64,000 bases of DNA from Ewingella americana (GCF_006438725.1 NZ_RCZD01000001.1:679089-743088); one strand, 5' to 3'. Counted from the stretch's first letter, positions 31,877-43,580 are shown. Made by a program: numbers and translations. The notes: generated from the letters alone by a model not told the origin.

Positions 31877-32821
31877 TTATGCTTTGGGTTTTGCAGCGTT
31901 GACCTGTTGGTCATCAACCGCAGGACGCTGAGCATATGAGTTCAATGAATACGGGTCGTTGCCCTGCTCTACGGCGTTAAAAATTGCCATGGCCAATTCA
32001 TTTTCACAATGCGCGTTCTTATACAAAACATATTGCGTATCAGGCAGGCGGGGTAAACCATCCTGTTCGCCCAACACCCGCAGTTCAGGACTCATCATCT
32101 CAATCGGTCGAGCAGTCACGCCCAGTCCGGCCCTTACGGCAGCGCGGATAGCAGATAGCGTCGACGCAACGTATGCAATGCGCCAAGGGATGCCTGCTTG
32201 GTTAAGGTAATCGATTGCCATAGACCGGTAAGGGCTGGGCTCATCGAGCAAAACTAATGGCACGCTGTCACCCGAAGGATAGGAAAAATCAGCCGAGCAG
32301 TACCACAATGTTGGAGAAGTCCGTAACACGATATGCGGATGATCGGTCGTGGTCATGGTGGTAATGGCCAGATCCACTTCCTCACTTTCCAACATTGAAA
32401 GCATAAACGGGCTGCGCTTTACCCTGACATCAATAGAAAGTTTAGGGTACACAGACGTCACGCGGCTGAGAAGGAACGGCAGGATCGTGTCTGCGGTGTC
32501 GTCAGAAGCCCCGATGACAATTCCGCCCTGCACATTGCTATACATAAGGGACGTGCAGGCTTCATCGTTAAAACGCAGTATTTTTCGCGCGTATCCCAAC
32601 AGTTGGATACCGTGCTCAGTCAATAATTTATTACGTCCATGTCTGGCAAACAGCTCTTTCCCTACCAGTTGTTCGAGACGCTGCATTTGCTGGCTGACCG
32701 CTGATTGTGTACGACATACCGCAGCTGCCGCTGCAGCAAACGTATTTAAATCAGCGACTGCAACAAAGGTCCTCAGCAGATCTAGGTCAAGATTGAGGAT
32801 TGGACGATTTGCATTTGTCAT
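31877..32821 (-). CDS. lrhA: LysR-type regulator LrhA (HexA/PecT family)
   Basis: This 314-residue LysR-type transcription factor is close to E. coli LrhA (312). The N-terminal winged helix-turn-helix spans about residues 14-73, with [20 protein letters not shown] as the recognition unit, and is almost invariant. The C-terminal effector domain spans about 100-300. In relatives, LrhA/HexA/PecT represses flagellar, fimbrial or exoenzyme genes and controls its own expression. The order lrhA-nuoA in the same direction is conserved. It ends in a variable tail. Confidence 0.96.
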   Translation of the reverse strand: MTNANRPILNLDLDLLRTFVAVADLNTFAAAAAAVCRTQSAVSQQMQRLEQLVGKELFARHGRNKLLTEHGIQLLGYARKILRFNDEACTSLMYSNVQGGIVIGASDDTADTILPFLLSRVTSVYPKLSIDVRVKRSPFMLSMLESEEVDLAITTMTTTDHPHIVLRTSPTLWYCSADFSYPSGDSVPLVLLDEPSPYRSMAIDYLNQAGIPWRIAYVASTLSAIRAAVRAGLGVTARPIEMMSPELRVLGEQDGLPRLPDTQYVLYKNAHCENELAMAIFNAVEQGNDPYSLNSYAQRPAVDDQQVNAAKPKA

Positions 32822-33808
32822 AGTTTTTCTTCACTTTTAAAATCTAATAACAAGCTACCCTGATTAATGCGGCAAAATCCCCCGCAAAATGCAGAATACC
32901 AGATATGGCAGACACTCACTCATTTGATAAGTAGAAATGAGAAATATTTCTGCAATATGATTCAAATTTATGGGGAATTTTCCCTCGTTATGTTCTTGAG
33001 CCCTAAATATTGCCACATCCCAAATAAATAAAAATGATTAGAGCAACTGATTTTAGACTTTTTGGTCATTAGTGAAATGCCATTGCCCCCTGCCGAGTGA
33101 CCCCCTGCTAACAGGCCTCTCAGCCTAGTCGCTGCTGCACAACGGCTACTAAATATAAGATTTATTGATTAATAACATTAATTACCTGAAATATAATCGA
33201 GTAAATTCATTGATTCAGTTAGAAAACCCTATAATGAATGTGTCCATTAAGTTAAAGCAAACTTAAGAGTTTTCCACTTTCATTGTTATTATCATTACTT
33301 AGCACAAATTACTTATATTGATTCGTCTGGCTTACGAATTACTGGTTTGCATTTACATTGCGCTTACGAAGATCTGTTAATTTATCCAGTACTTCATAAA
33401 AAATAGACATAAACACCTTAGGATATCTTTTATACACTAAACATTATCTGAAGAATCTGTGTCAGCTCTCTTTTTTAATTTTCCCTTAATATCCCTAAGC
33501 TTAGCTCAGCCCTTAAATTATGCAGTCGGTAAGACAACAGACACGAACATCCGTAGGTGATCGCAGGTAAAGGCCACTCAATTAAAATATTATTCTTTAT
33601 AAAACATAAAAAGTAGAGCATTAAATCGTAAAATATAAAATCATAAACATAATATTTCAAAATCACTATAGCACGTGCTGTTTTACACCAAAGCCTGACG
33701 CCCCCCTTCAAAAGCCACGCTGGGGGGAGTAAATTGTGCCCTTCGCTTTGTTCCACGGCCGTTATGTGCCAGGGAAGAACAGGCTTTACAGAAAAAGGCT
33801 CACATTTC
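32822..33808. promoter_or_regulatory. Long AT-rich lrhA/alaA divergent regulatory region
   Basis: This 987-base gap without a believable gene lies between the divergent lrhA and alaA starts. A similarly long gap exists at this place in E. coli, where lrhA has a long leader. It is rich in A/T runs. A strong G6/C6 hairpin (33701-33727) lies 82 bases before the alaA ATG. A minus-strand open frame at 33475-33843 runs into alaA and looks spurious. Confidence 0.6.
33701..33727 (+). promoter_or_regulatory. GC-rich hairpin in the alaA leader
   Basis: CCCCCC at 33701-33706 pairs with GGGGGG at 33722-33727 across a 15-base loop, inside otherwise AT-rich DNA. It is likely in the 5' leader of alaA. No T-run follows, so it is not an intrinsic terminator. 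Its role is unknown. Confidence 0.45.
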
Positions 33809-35023
33809 ATGTCCCCGATTGAAAAATCCCGCAAACTGGACAACGTCTGCTATGACATTCGCGGCCCGGTGCTTAAAGAAGCAAAACGTCTGGAAGAAGA
33901 AGGCAATAAAGTACTCAAACTGAATATTGGCAATCCTGCGCCGTTTGGATTTGATGCGCCGGACGAAATTCTTGTCGACGTTATCCGTAACTTACCGACC
34001 GCCCAGGGTTATTGTGACTCGAAAGGCCTCTTTTCTGCCCGTAAAGCGATCATGCAGCACTATCAGGCTCGTGAAATGCGCGACATGACCGTTGAAGATA
34101 TTTATATCGGCAACGGCGTTTCAGAATTGATCGTGCAATCTATGCAGGCGCTGCTCAATACCGGCGATGAAATGCTGGTCCCGGCACCGGATTACCCGCT
34201 ATGGACTGCAGCCGTATCACTTTCCGGCGGCAATGCCGTTCACTATCTGTGTGATGAAGGAGCCGACTGGTTCCCTGATCTGGACGATATCCGCGCGAAA
34301 ATCACTCCGCGAACTCGCGGTATTGTGATCATCAACCCGAACAACCCGACCGGTGCGGTGTACAGCAAAGAGTTGCTGATGGAGATCGTCAAAATCGCCC
34401 GTGAGCATGACCTGATCATCTTCTCAGACGAAATCTACGACAAAATTCTGTATGACGATGCCGAACACATTTCCATCGCCACCCTGGCACCAGATTTGTT
34501 AACCGTGACCTTCAACGGTCTGTCAAAGACCTACCGCGTGGCGGGATTCCGTCAAGGCTGGATGGTCCTAAACGGGCCGAAAAAACACGCGAAAGGCTAT
34601 ATCGAAGGGCTGGAGATGCTGGCCTCAATGCGGTTGTGCGCTAACGTACCTATGCAGCATGCGATTCAGACAGCACTCGGCGGCTATCAAAGCATTAGCG
34701 AATTCATTCAGCCTGGCGGACGACTACTCGAACAGCGAGATAAAGCCTGGGAATTGATCAACCAGATACCCGGCGTGTCCTGCGTGAAACCAAAAGGTGC
34801 GTTGTATATGTTCCCGCGCATTGATGCCAAGCGTTTTAATATCCACGACGATCAGAAAATGGTTCTCGACTTGCTGTTACAGCAAAAGGTTCTGCTGGTT
34901 CAGGGGACGGCGTTTAACTGGCCTTACCCGGATCACGTGCGCATTGTGACCCTGCCACGCGTAGACGAGCTGGAAATGGCCGTAGGCAAACTTGGCCGGT
35001 TCCTCGAAACCTATCGTCAATAA
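33809..35023 (+). CDS. alaA: Glutamate-pyruvate aminotransferase
   Basis: This 404-residue fold-type I PLP aminotransferase makes alanine from pyruvate and glutamate, near-identical to E. coli AlaA (405). The Schiff-base lysine is Lys240 in FNGLSKTYRVAGFRQGW. Also seen are NPNNPTGAVYS, FSDEIYDKILYDD and the carboxylate-binding Arg in HVRIVTLPRVDE. The ATG at 33809 (MSPIEKSRKL) matches the E. coli start; the upstream in-frame ATG at 33734 is not used. yfbR follows 112 bases later. Confidence 0.97.
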   Translation: MSPIEKSRKLDNVCYDIRGPVLKEAKRLEEEGNKVLKLNIGNPAPFGFDAPDEILVDVIRNLPTAQGYCDSKGLFSARKAIMQHYQAREMRDMTVEDIYIGNGVSELIVQSMQALLNTGDEMLVPAPDYPLWTAAVSLSGGNAVHYLCDEGADWFPDLDDIRAKITPRTRGIVIINPNNPTGAVYSKELLMEIVKIAREHDLIIFSDEIYDKILYDDAEHISIATLAPDLLTVTFNGLSKTYRVAGFRQGWMVLNGPKKHAKGYIEGLEMLASMRLCANVPMQHAIQTALGGYQSISEFIQPGGRLLEQRDKAWELINQIPGVSCVKPKGALYMFPRIDAKRFNIHDDQKMVLDLLLQQKVLLVQGTAFNWPYPDHVRIVTLPRVDELEMAVGKLGRFLETYRQ

Positions 35024-35135
35024 TGCTCATGGGCGTGGCTGCGGCTGCGCCCTGCTTTATCTTTCCCTTCGCCCTTGCCGATTGCCCCTCGACTGCTCAC
35101 AATAGAATCTCATTCGCTGTTGTTTTGAGAGTCTT

Positions 35136-35735
35136 ATGAGCCAAAGCCACTTTTTTGCCTACTTATCCCGTTTGAAACTGATTAGCCGCTGGCCGCTGAT
35201 GCGCAATGTGCGTACAGAAAATGTGTCTGAGCACAGCTTGCAGGTCGCGTTTGTGGCCCATGCACTGGCCGTGATTAAAAACCGTAAATTTGATGGGCAC
35301 CTCAACGCAGAACGCGTGGCGCTGCTAGCGATGTATCACGACGCCAGTGAAGTACTGACCGGCGATATGCCCACGCCGATTAAGTATTACAATCCGCAGA
35401 TCGCCCATGAATACAAAAAGATAGAAAAGATTGCTCAGCAGAAAATGATTGAGATGCTGCCAGAGGAACTTCAGGCCGATTTCCGTTCGCTGATCGATGA
35501 GCATTATTACAGCGAAGAAGAAAAGCTGACGGTGAAACAGGCTGATGCGCTGTGCGCCTATCTGAAGTGCCTCGAAGAGTTGTCGGCGGGAAATACTGAG
35601 TTCACCTTGGCGAAAGCCCGTCTGGAGAAAACTCTCGCACTGCGCCAAAGCCCGGAAATGGACTATTTTATGGATGTCTTCATTCCGAGCTTCAGCCTGT
35701 CACTGGATGAAATCAGTCAGGATTCACCGCTGTGA
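35136..35735 (+). CDS. yfbR: HD-domain 5'-deoxynucleotidase
   Basis: This 199-residue protein has the exact length of E. coli YfbR, a metal-dependent phosphohydrolase that removes phosphate from deoxyribonucleoside 5'-monophosphates. The HD-domain ligands are His33 (NVSEHSLQ), His68-Asp69 ([12 protein letters not shown], with Glu72) and the distal Asp in [11 protein letters not shown]. It is convergent with yfbS, three bases apart. Confidence 0.97.
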   Translation: MSQSHFFAYLSRLKLISRWPLMRNVRTENVSEHSLQVAFVAHALAVIKNRKFDGHLNAERVALLAMYHDASEVLTGDMPTPIKYYNPQIAHEYKKIEKIAQQKMIEMLPEELQADFRSLIDEHYYSEEEKLTVKQADALCAYLKCLEELSAGNTEFTLAKARLEKTLALRQSPEMDYFMDVFIPSFSLSLDEISQDSPL

Positions 35736-35738
35736 ATC

Positions 35739-37571
35739 TCAGAACGGGAACAGGACCGGAATCAGCAGGACGCTGGCGACCATCACCAGCAGAGTGAAAG
35801 GCACGCCAATTCGCATAAAGTCGCCAAAGTGGTAATTCCCTGGCACCATCACCAGCGTATTCACCGGTGATGAAACCGGTGTCATGAAAGCCGCTGAGGC
35901 AGCGATGGCGATGATCATCGTAAACGGATAAGGCGAGAGACCCATTTGGTGCGCAGTGGCGATGGCAATGGGTGCCATCAACACTGCGGTGGCCGTATTC
36001 GAGATAAACAGACCAATGGTGGCACAGAGCACAAACAGGCTGAGCAACATAATACGCGGGCCGTGACCACCGCTGACATCCGTCAGCCCCTCAACAATCA
36101 ATGCCACCCCGCCGGTTTTTTGCAGTGCAAGCGCGAACGGCATCATGCCGACAATCAATAATAAGCTGGGCCAGTGAATCGATTTATACGCCCCTTCCAT
36201 CGTGATACAACGGAATTTCCCCATCAGCAGACAGGCAACAATCGCGGCGATCGCGTTGGGCACTTCGTCGGTAAGCATCAGCGCCACCATTAACGTCAGG
36301 CAGAACAGTGCATGCGGAGCCTGGCTGACTGCGGGTGCCACATCATCGACCTCTGCGGGAAGATTCAGCACAATAAAGTCATGCATCTGTTGTTGCAGTT
36401 GGCGGATAAGCTTCCAGTCGCCAATCACCAACAGCATATCCCCGAGTTGCAACTCCTCATCAACCAGCTTACCTTCCAGCGCTTCAGCCTGACGGCGTAT
36501 TCCCACGACGTTCAATCCGTAACGCGACCGAAACCCCACCTGGCGCAGACTTTTACCCAGGAGTTCTGAATCGGGGATCAGCGACACCTCGGCCATGCCG
36601 ACGTCGCGGGATTGTTCGGAGAAATACTCACCGCGCAGCACCATCGGCTCAAGCTGTTCCTCTACGCAGAATTGACGGATGGAAACTTCGCTGTCCGACA
36701 TATCAAGCAACAGGACGTCGCGCGCACGGAGCTCGGTGCTGCCGGTCGCGCTGACCATCACCCGACGGAACTTACGCCAGCGTTCAATACCCACCACATT
36801 CGCCCCGTAACGCGAGCGTAAATGCAGGTCGTCCAGCGTCTTACCAACCAATGGCGATCCGGGTCGGATCGCCATCCGGCGCGCCCTGCCGGTAAGCCGG
36901 TAGTCGCGGATCAGATCACGAAAGGTGCGGCGCTGCCAGGTCTCTTTTTTCTCATTGCCATTTTCCGAAGAGAGCCAGCGTCGCGCCACCAGCATGTAAA
37001 CTACCCCCATGGACAGCACCACTAACCCTACCGGCGTCACACCAAAGAAGCCGAAACCGTCAAAGCCTTCACGCAGTAATTCGCTGTTCACGACCATATT
37101 CGGCGGTGTAGCCACCAGCGTCATCATTCCGCTGATAAGGCCGGCAAAACTTAGCGGCATCATCAACCGCGCCGGGGCAGTTTTCATTTTGGCCGACACA
37201 CTCAACACCACCGGGATGAAAATCGCCACCACGCCGGTAGAACTCATAAACGCGCCCAGACCGGCAACAGTTATCATCAGTAGCACCAACATGCGGGTTT
37301 CACTGTTTCCGGCGACCTTCATCAGCCATTCACCCACCTGATACGCCACGCCCGTTCGCACCAGACCATGGCCGACCACAAACAGTGCGGCAATCAGAAT
37401 CACGTTCGGGTCACTGAATCCAGCCATGGCTTCATTGAGAGTCAGCGTTCCGCTCATTACAAAAGCGATGATCACTAACAGGGCCACCACATCCATGCGC
37501 AACTTGTTACTGGCGAACAGCACCATCGCGGCCAATAGCAGTGTCAGTACCCAAATCAGTTCACTGGTCAA
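35739..37571 (-). CDS. yfbS: SLC13/DASS-type transporter with RCK_C (TrkA-C) domains
   Basis: This inner membrane transporter has an N-terminal membrane half (helices within residues 1-200), two cytoplasmic TrkA-C modules in the middle ([21 protein letters not shown] and [21 protein letters not shown] mark their repeats), and a C-terminal membrane half ending in LFPF. The substrate is unknown. I chose a TTG start at 37571: it has AAGGGAG seven bases upstream and gives 610 residues, the E. coli YfbS length. The ATG at 37601 would add ten residues but has no ribosome-binding site. Confidence 0.93.
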   Translation of the reverse strand: MTSELIWVLTLLLAAMVLFASNKLRMDVVALLVIIAFVMSGTLTLNEAMAGFSDPNVILIAALFVVGHGLVRTGVAYQVGEWLMKVAGNSETRMLVLLMITVAGLGAFMSSTGVVAIFIPVVLSVSAKMKTAPARLMMPLSFAGLISGMMTLVATPPNMVVNSELLREGFDGFGFFGVTPVGLVVLSMGVVYMLVARRWLSSENGNEKKETWQRRTFRDLIRDYRLTGRARRMAIRPGSPLVGKTLDDLHLRSRYGANVVGIERWRKFRRVMVSATGSTELRARDVLLLDMSDSEVSIRQFCVEEQLEPMVLRGEYFSEQSRDVGMAEVSLIPDSELLGKSLRQVGFRSRYGLNVVGIRRQAEALEGKLVDEELQLGDMLLVIGDWKLIRQLQQQMHDFIVLNLPAEVDDVAPAVSQAPHALFCLTLMVALMLTDEVPNAIAAIVACLLMGKFRCITMEGAYKSIHWPSLLLIVGMMPFALALQKTGGVALIVEGLTDVSGGHGPRIMLLSLFVLCATIGLFISNTATAVLMAPIAIATAHQMGLSPYPFTMIIAIAASAAFMTPVSSPVNTLVMVPGNYHFGDFMRIGVPFTLLVMVASVLLIPVLFPF

Positions 37572-37633
37572 AACAAGGCTCCCTTTGTGATGAAAAGGCA
37601 AAAGCAGTAAAAGCGTGTCTGAAAGAATGCCAT

Positions 37634-37656
37634 AAAAAAACCCCGCAAGGGCGGGG
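37634..37656 (-). terminator. Terminator of hxpA
   Basis: A 6-bp all-GC stem (CCCCGC / GCGGGG) with a 4-base loop is followed on the minus strand by seven T. It lies 42 bases beyond the hxpA stop and before the yfbS start. Confidence 0.88.
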
Positions 37657-37698
37657 TCAATATCAACAAAATTGAGGTATTCATCAGCAAAGTGCAGT

Positions 37699-38352
37699 TT
37701 AGCGCAGCGTCACGCTGACCCGCTGCCCGATCGCTTCTACCACCAGAACTTCCAGTGTGGTCAGGATCATGTCCACCCGGTCCATCCCCGGCGTGTCAGA
37801 GGGTGCATTGACGGCAATCACTTTACAACCTGCGGCCAGCCCGGCCATCACTCCGGCCGCCGCATCTTCCACCACGACACAATCCGCTGGTGCCAGGCCT
37901 AAACGTTCCGCCCCCAGCAGGTAGGCATCCGGCTGCGGTTTGCCATGTTTGACCTGCTCTGCAGTGATAAAGACTTCGGGTTTTGGTAAATAAGCCGCCG
38001 CATGGCGCGCATGGGCCACCGGCACAGAACCCGAGGTCACAATCGCCCAGGGAATATTCTGGCGGTTCAGTTCACTGAGCAACACATGCGCACCTGGAAG
38101 CGCAGTAACACCTTCGGTATCCGTCGCTTCACTCTGCTCGAGTTTCAAAAACTCACGCTGAATGGCTTCTTCACTTTCGCTCTGCATAAAATGACGTAAA
38201 GAAGTGATCGCCTGTTTGCCGTGAATAAACGCCAGCACCTCTTGCGGATTGATGCCGCGGCTTAGCGCCCAGCTGATCCACGCACGTTCAACGGCAGGCA
38301 GTGAATCCACTAACGTTCCATCAAGGTCGAACAAGAAACCTTTACACTCCAC
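37699..38352 (-). CDS. hxpA: HAD-family sugar phosphatase (YfbT)
   Basis: This 217-residue HAD hydrolase matches E. coli YfbT/HxpA (216), which dephosphorylates hexitol and hexose phosphates. Motif I is [12 protein letters not shown] (nucleophile Asp9, acid Asp11), motif II is WAIVTSGS, and motifs III/IV are [14 protein letters not shown] and [13 protein letters not shown]. The start is ATG 38352 (MECKGFLFD). It lies 20 bases after yfbU in the same direction. Confidence 0.95.
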   Translation of the reverse strand: MECKGFLFDLDGTLVDSLPAVERAWISWALSRGINPQEVLAFIHGKQAITSLRHFMQSESEEAIQREFLKLEQSEATDTEGVTALPGAHVLLSELNRQNIPWAIVTSGSVPVAHARHAAAYLPKPEVFITAEQVKHGKPQPDAYLLGAERLGLAPADCVVVEDAAAGVMAGLAAGCKVIAVNAPSDTPGMDRVDMILTTLEVLVVEAIGQRVSVTLR

Positions 38353-38372
38353 AAGCGACTCCTTTTTTAGTC

Positions 38373-38867
38373 TCAGGCATTAATAATCTGTGCGATCTCA
38401 ACCGCACTTAAATGATACTGACGCGGACAGGCCAGCCAGATAGCCAGCATGCGTTGGTATTTTTCCCACATTTTGGTTTGGGAATTGAAACCGTGCGTTC
38501 CTGAATCAAAATCGGTGTAGCGCCCTTCGGTGTTCACCATAAAGCGGACATAGCTGAGATAGCGGGATTCAGTGGCGGCATCAAAACCGAGGAATTCCAG
38601 ACGGCGGCGATCCAGCCCCTGGGTGTCTTTCAGATTGGTCCATGAAACCTGCATCGCGTGGTGCATTTCCATGATGTTAATGACGGTGCGGCAGGTCTCT
38701 TCTGACAATTCGCCAAAATCACGATCGAGTTCACGCATCTGCAGGCCAAAACCACGTTCGATCACGGTTTGCAGGCGGCGATAACGGTCAGCGTTGTCCG
38801 GGTCCAGCATGGTCATCATTTTATATTGGTTGGATAAAATCAGGCGTTGAGCGTTTGTCATTTCCAT
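38373..38867 (-). CDS. yfbU: YfbU family protein
   Basis: This 164-residue protein has the length of E. coli YfbU and high identity to it; the function is unknown. It is rich in acidic, helical segments such as [20 protein letters not shown] and ends [18 protein letters not shown]. No catalytic motif is seen. The ATG at 38867 follows a GAGGAG site; the longer in-frame start at 38909 is not needed. Old reports link E. coli YfbU to cell death, which I treat as uncertain. Confidence 0.95.
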   Translation of the reverse strand: MEMTNAQRLILSNQYKMMTMLDPDNADRYRRLQTVIERGFGLQMRELDRDFGELSEETCRTVINIMEMHHAMQVSWTNLKDTQGLDRRRLEFLGFDAATESRYLSYVRFMVNTEGRYTDFDSGTHGFNSQTKMWEKYQRMLAIWLACPRQYHLSAVEIAQIINA

Positions 38868-39045
38868 CGTGAAACTCCTCGTGTCTGCATAATGACCAAA
38901 GCATGGCACAGGGCAAACTTGTGCGAAATCGCAAGCTGACCATTCTTTGATTTGAACCCATAAACTGAGTTGAAATGCATTTAATTAAGAAGCCTGAATG
39001 AACAACGAAGAAGTGCATTCAGCAAAACGGATGTCGCAGCCTCCG

Positions 39046-39501
39046 CTAAATATCGTCAAAGAAGGTTTTATCCAACTGCTTGAAAGCCCGTTTCAGCACA
39101 TCGGCCAGCGACTGGTAGGTTGGTGTACCTTCTACCGGTGCCAGTGCCTGCCCGGCTTCCACCAGCTTTTGCCGCACGTCGTGGAACCAGCCCAACAACG
39201 TCGGTGGCAGAGGGGTCAACGAGCGACGTCCCAGCCACCAAAGGCCTTGCATCGGCAGGCTACAGGCAAAAATTGAGGTGGCAACCGCAGGGCCGAGCTG
39301 GCCGCCGAGGGCAATTTGCCAGCTTAATGTGAAGACAGCCAGGGGTGGCATAAAGCGCACAGCAAAACGCGTCGCCGTGGATATGCGGTTCTCAGGAAAC
39401 ATCGGGGCCAGGCGCTTATCGGACGGCCATGTTTTCATATAATGCTGCCCGCGCTGGAATACCTGAAACCAACTGACAGAACCTGATGGTTTAGTGGTCA
39501 T
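39046..39501 (-). CDS. yfbV: UPF0208 inner membrane protein YfbV
   Basis: This 151-residue protein has the exact length of E. coli YfbV. Two transmembrane helices lie at about residues 46-66 and 69-90 ([21 protein letters not shown], then [18 protein letters not shown]). The C-terminal cytoplasmic tail is [20 protein letters not shown]. By family knowledge YfbV helps confine the Ter macrodomain in E. coli. It is divergent from ackA. The ATG at 39501 is preferred to the one at 39519 on length. Confidence 0.95.
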   Translation of the reverse strand: MTTKPSGSVSWFQVFQRGQHYMKTWPSDKRLAPMFPENRISTATRFAVRFMPPLAVFTLSWQIALGGQLGPAVATSIFACSLPMQGLWWLGRRSLTPLPPTLLGWFHDVRQKLVEAGQALAPVEGTPTYQSLADVLKRAFKQLDKTFFDDI

Positions 39502-40025
39502 GATGCACCTCAACTTCACATATAAAATTTAAAAAAAAGTTGTAAATAACAAACGAGTTTTTAGCACGATTAAATATATTTTGTTTTTGCCGACACCTGT
39601 CGGTATCCTGTCCCAGCAAAATCGGGGCGTTTTAAAAAGTGTCTCATCCAGCCTGCTGGCGGTTTGATGGCCCTTAACCCTTTTTTACAGAGGACTGGTT
39701 GCATATTGCCTCTGCACGCGCTGTTTTGTAATTAAATATCGCCTTATTTGTTAGTGTTTTTACAAACAAACAACACTAACAAATAACATTTTGAAGAGCC
39801 GATAACAGGCGCGTTTTGTTCGAAGCCCTGATAGTTTTTGCTCTATGATGGCCTGGAAAATCTCAAGCCAGTTTTTCATTGTCATGCCGGTTTTGGTTGT
39901 CTGGCATGATGCTAATCATAATTGTCAGCGCCATTATGCGCTACGCTTGATGTCAGACTGACGATTTATTAACCATGTGTATTGTTTTCCTTCTTAAACA
40001 GCACCAACTATCAATAGGTACTTCC
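39502..40025. promoter_or_regulatory. ackA promoter region
   Basis: This 524-base AT-rich gap lies between the divergent yfbV and ackA. It contains a short perfect hairpin (CCGACA-CC-TGTCGG, 39590-39603) without a T-run, and a repeated AACAAACAACACTAACAAA tract near 39765-39785. The promoters of ackA-pta must be here; I could not assign -35/-10 boxes with confidence. Confidence 0.5.
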
Positions 40026-41228
40026 ATGTCGAGTAAGCTAGTTCTGGTTCTTAACTGTGGCAGTTCTTCCCTTAAGTTCGCCATCATTGATGCAGTGAAC
40101 GGCGAAGAGCATATTTCTGGTTTGGCCGAATGTTTCCACCTGCCTGAAGCCCGCCTTAAATGGAAAATGGACGGCAAGAAAGAAGAAGCCTCTCTGGGTG
40201 CTGGTGCAGCGCACAGCGAAGCACTGAAATACATTGTTAACAACGTCTTGTCACAAAAACCTGAACTGTCTGCTGAACTGGTTGCCATCGGCCACCGCAT
40301 CGTTCACGGCGGCGAAAAACTGACTCAATCCATGCTGATCGACGACGCAGTGATTCAGGGTATCAAAGAATCCATCCCGTTTGCACCACTGCATAACCCT
40401 GCGCACCTGATCGGCATCGCTGAAGCGTTGAAATCCTTCCCGAAACTGGCCGATAAAAATGTCGCCGTCTTTGACACCGCATTCCATCAGACTATGCCGG
40501 AAGAGTCCTATCTTTACGCTCTCCCGTACAGCCTGTACCGCGATCACCACATCCGTCGTTATGGCGCACACGGCACCAGCCACTTCTACGTGACTCAAGA
40601 AGCCGCGAAAATGCTCAACAAACCCGTGGACGAAGTGAACCTGATCACTTGCCACCTGGGCAATGGCGGTTCTGTCAGCGCCATCCGTAACGGTAAATGT
40701 GTTGATACCTCTATGGGTCTGACCCCGCTGGAAGGCCTGGTTATGGGCACCCGCAGCGGTGACATCGACCCGGCTATCATCTTCCATCTGCATGACGCAC
40801 TGGGGATGAGTGTTGATCAAATTAATAAGCTGCTGACCAAAGAATCTGGCCTGTTGGGCCTGACTGAAGTGACCAGCGACTGCCGTTATGTTGAAGATAA
40901 CTACGCCACGAAAGAAGATGCCAAACGTGCAATGGACGTATTTTGTCACCGTCTGGCAAAATACATCGGTTCTTACGCTGCACTGATGGAAGGTCGTCTT
41001 GACGCTGTGGTCTTCACCGGAGGGATTGGCGAGAACGCAGCGATGGTTCGCGAATTGTCTCTTGATAAGTTGGCTCTGCTGGGCTTTGAAGTTGACCATG
41101 AACGCAACCTGGCTGCCCGTTTTGGCAAATCCGGCGCTATCAACAAAGAAGGCACCCGTGCCGCGCTGGTCATCCCGACCAACGAAGAGCTGGTTATTGC
41201 TCAAGATGCGGCCCGTCTGACCGCATAA
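40026..41228 (+). CDS. ackA: Acetate kinase
   Basis: This 400-residue enzyme has the same length as E. coli AckA. It interconverts acetyl phosphate and ADP with acetate and ATP in acetate overflow metabolism. Signatures are the phosphate-binding [12 protein letters not shown] at the N-terminus, [11 protein letters not shown] with the active-site His, [22 protein letters not shown], and [14 protein letters not shown] near the C-terminus. The ATG at 40026 is used; an upstream in-frame ATG at 39975 lacks homology. pta follows with a terminator-like hairpin between. Confidence 0.98.
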   Translation: MSSKLVLVLNCGSSSLKFAIIDAVNGEEHISGLAECFHLPEARLKWKMDGKKEEASLGAGAAHSEALKYIVNNVLSQKPELSAELVAIGHRIVHGGEKLTQSMLIDDAVIQGIKESIPFAPLHNPAHLIGIAEALKSFPKLADKNVAVFDTAFHQTMPEESYLYALPYSLYRDHHIRRYGAHGTSHFYVTQEAAKMLNKPVDEVNLITCHLGNGGSVSAIRNGKCVDTSMGLTPLEGLVMGTRSGDIDPAIIFHLHDALGMSVDQINKLLTKESGLLGLTEVTSDCRYVEDNYATKEDAKRAMDVFCHRLAKYIGSYAALMEGRLDAVVFTGGIGENAAMVRELSLDKLALLGFEVDHERNLAARFGKSGAINKEGTRAALVIPTNEELVIAQDAARLTA

Positions 41229-41239
41229 CATGCATCCCA

Positions 41240-41266
41240 CTGCCAGCGTCTGCTGGCAGTTTTTTT
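41240..41266 (+). terminator. Terminator hairpin between ackA and pta
   Basis: A perfect 8-bp stem (CTGCCAGC / GCTGGCAG) with a 4-base loop is followed by seven T, an intrinsic terminator by form. It lies 11 bases after the ackA stop and 140 bases before the pta start, so it may lower pta transcription relative to ackA, or pta may have its own promoter. Confidence 0.85.
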
Positions 41267-41406
41267 CATAACAGGCGAGCGTAGCCAGTCCGGAAGCAGC
41301 CAGCGTAAAGTAGCCCTCGAACCCTGTTTACATACAGTCTGGCGAGCGCGCGCAGCCCCTTCCCAACCGTGTCATGCGTCGTCTGGCAAACCAGAGAGGT
41401 TTAGCC

Positions 41407-43563
41407 GTGTCCCGTACAATTATGTTGATCCCTACAGGCACCAGCGTGGGTCTGACCAGCGTCAGCCTTGGTGTTATCCGTGCCATGGAACAAAAAGGCG
41501 TCAGCCTGAGCATCTTCAAGCCTATCGCGCAACCACGCACCGGCGGCGATGCACCTGACCAGACCACCACCATTATCCGCGCCAACTCGAACGTACCAGC
41601 GGCTGAACCGCTGAAAATGAGCCACGTGGAAGCCTTGCTGAGTTCCAATCAGCAAGACGTGCTGATGGAAGAGATCATTGCCCGTTATCACGAAAATACC
41701 AAAGATGCCGAAGTGGTGCTGGTTGAAGGTTTAGTGCCAACGCGCAAACACCAGTTTGCCAACGCGCTGAACTATGAAATTGCTAAAACCCTGAATGCAG
41801 AAATTGTGTTTGTTATCGCCCTCGGTAATGACTCTCCGGCGCAGCTGAAAGAGCGTATCGAACTGGCAAGCAGCAGCTTCGGCGGCAGCAAAAACAAAAA
41901 CATTACCGGCGTTATCATTAACAAACTGAACGCACCGGTTGACGAACAGGGCCGCACCCGTCCTGATCTGTCTGAAATCTTCGATGATTCCACCAAAGCC
42001 AGCGTCGCGAATGTTGACCCAAGCCAGCTGTTTGCCAACAGCCCGCTGCCAATCTTAGGTTGCATTCCATGGAGCTTCGAACTGATTGCCACCCGCGCAA
42101 TCGACATGGCAAAACACCTGAATGCACGCGTGATCAATGAAGGCGACATTCAGACCCGCCGCGTGAAATCCGTGACTTTCTGTGCGCGCAGCATCCCGCA
42201 CATGCTGGAACATTTCCGCCCAGGCTCACTGCTGGTGACCTCCGCTGACCGTCCTGATGTGCTGGTTTCTGCCTGCCTGGCCGCAATGAATGGCGTTGAA
42301 ATCGGCGCTATCTTGTTGACCGGCGGTTACGACATCGACGATCGCATCAATACTCTGTGCGAACGTGCATTCAAAACCGGCTTACCGGTGTTTATGGTAG
42401 AAACCAACACCTGGCAGACCTCGCTCAGCCTGCAAAGCTTCAATCTCGAAGTGCCTGCTGATGACCATCAGCGCGTTGAGAAGCTGCAACAGTATGTTGC
42501 CTCGCACATCAACAGCGACTGGATCAACTCCCTGAGCGCCCATTCAGAACGTTCACGTCGTCTCTCTCCACCAGCGTTCCGCTATCAGTTGACCGAACTG
42601 GCACGCAGTGCCAACAAACGCATCGTGCTGCCAGAAGGCGACGAACCACGTACTGTGAAAGCCGCATCACTGTGTGCTGAACGTGGTATTGCAGAGTGCG
42701 TACTGCTGGGCAACCCGGAAGAAATTCAACGCGTTGCTGCCGCTCAGGGTATTGAACTGGGCAAAGGCATCAAGATTGTTGACCCGGTTGTCGTGCGCGA
42801 AGAGTACGTGGCCCGTCTGGTTGAATTGCGTAAAAGCAAAGGCATGACCGAAGTAGTCGCCCGTGAACAACTGGAAGACAACGTGGTTCTCGGTACTCTG
42901 ATGCTGGAAAAAGGTGAAGTCGACGGTCTGGTTTCTGGCGCGGTTCACACCACTGCCAACACCATCCGCCCACCGTTGCAGTTGATCAAAACCGCACCAG
43001 GCAGCTCACTGGTCTCTTCTGTGTTCTTCATGCTGCTGCCTGACCAGGTTCTGGTCTACGGTGACTGCGCGATTAACCCGGACCCAACCGCTGAACAGCT
43101 GTCTGAAATCGCGATTCAATCTGCCGATTCCGCCGCTGCCTTTGGTATCGAACCGCGCGTTGCGATGATCTCCTACTCCACCGGCGACTCCGGTGCCGGT
43201 AGCGACGTTGAGAAAGTACGTGAAGCTACCCGTCTGGCACAGGAAAAACGTCCAGACCTGATCATCGATGGTCCGTTGCAATATGACGCCGCCATCATGG
43301 CCGACGTTGCCAAATCCAAAGCGCCGAACTCTCCGGTTGCAGGTCAGGCTACTGTGTTTATCTTCCCGGATCTGAACACCGGTAACACCACCTACAAAGC
43401 GGTTCAGCGTTCAGCGGACCTGGTCTCTATCGGGCCAATGCTGCAAGGTATGCGTAAACCTGTTAATGACCTGTCCCGTGGCGCACTGGTTGACGATATC
43501 GTCTACACCGTTGCCCTGACGGCGATTCAGTCTGCACAGGCCGAAGCTGCTGCTAAAGCGTAA
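41407..43563 (+). CDS. pta: Phosphate acetyltransferase
   Basis: This 718-residue long-form Pta makes acetyl phosphate from acetyl-CoA. The order of domains is an N-terminal P-loop/BioD-like domain ([16 protein letters not shown] at the start), a DRTGG regulatory domain (about 225-345) and the C-terminal catalytic PTA_PTB domain (from about 390, with [28 protein letters not shown] and [12 protein letters not shown]). The start is GTG at 41407, after AGAGAGG, giving VSRTIMLIP like E. coli Pta, which also uses GTG. The upstream ATG at 41374 lacks homology. Confidence 0.97.
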   Translation: MSRTIMLIPTGTSVGLTSVSLGVIRAMEQKGVSLSIFKPIAQPRTGGDAPDQTTTIIRANSNVPAAEPLKMSHVEALLSSNQQDVLMEEIIARYHENTKDAEVVLVEGLVPTRKHQFANALNYEIAKTLNAEIVFVIALGNDSPAQLKERIELASSSFGGSKNKNITGVIINKLNAPVDEQGRTRPDLSEIFDDSTKASVANVDPSQLFANSPLPILGCIPWSFELIATRAIDMAKHLNARVINEGDIQTRRVKSVTFCARSIPHMLEHFRPGSLLVTSADRPDVLVSACLAAMNGVEIGAILLTGGYDIDDRINTLCERAFKTGLPVFMVETNTWQTSLSLQSFNLEVPADDHQRVEKLQQYVASHINSDWINSLSAHSERSRRLSPPAFRYQLTELARSANKRIVLPEGDEPRTVKAASLCAERGIAECVLLGNPEEIQRVAAAQGIELGKGIKIVDPVVVREEYVARLVELRKSKGMTEVVAREQLEDNVVLGTLMLEKGEVDGLVSGAVHTTANTIRPPLQLIKTAPGSSLVSSVFFMLLPDQVLVYGDCAINPDPTAEQLSEIAIQSADSAAAFGIEPRVAMISYSTGDSGAGSDVEKVREATRLAQEKRPDLIIDGPLQYDAAIMADVAKSKAPNSPVAGQATVFIFPDLNTGNTTYKAVQRSADLVSIGPMLQGMRKPVNDLSRGALVDDIVYTVALTAIQSAQAEAAAKA

Positions 43564-43580
43564 TAACGCTTTGCAGTGCA

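Noticed and set aside
33475..33843. 122-codon minus-strand frame between lrhA and alaA
   Set aside because: It overlaps the alaA start, has a low-complexity hydrophobic stretch produced by AT-rich DNA, and no ribosome-binding site or family likeness.
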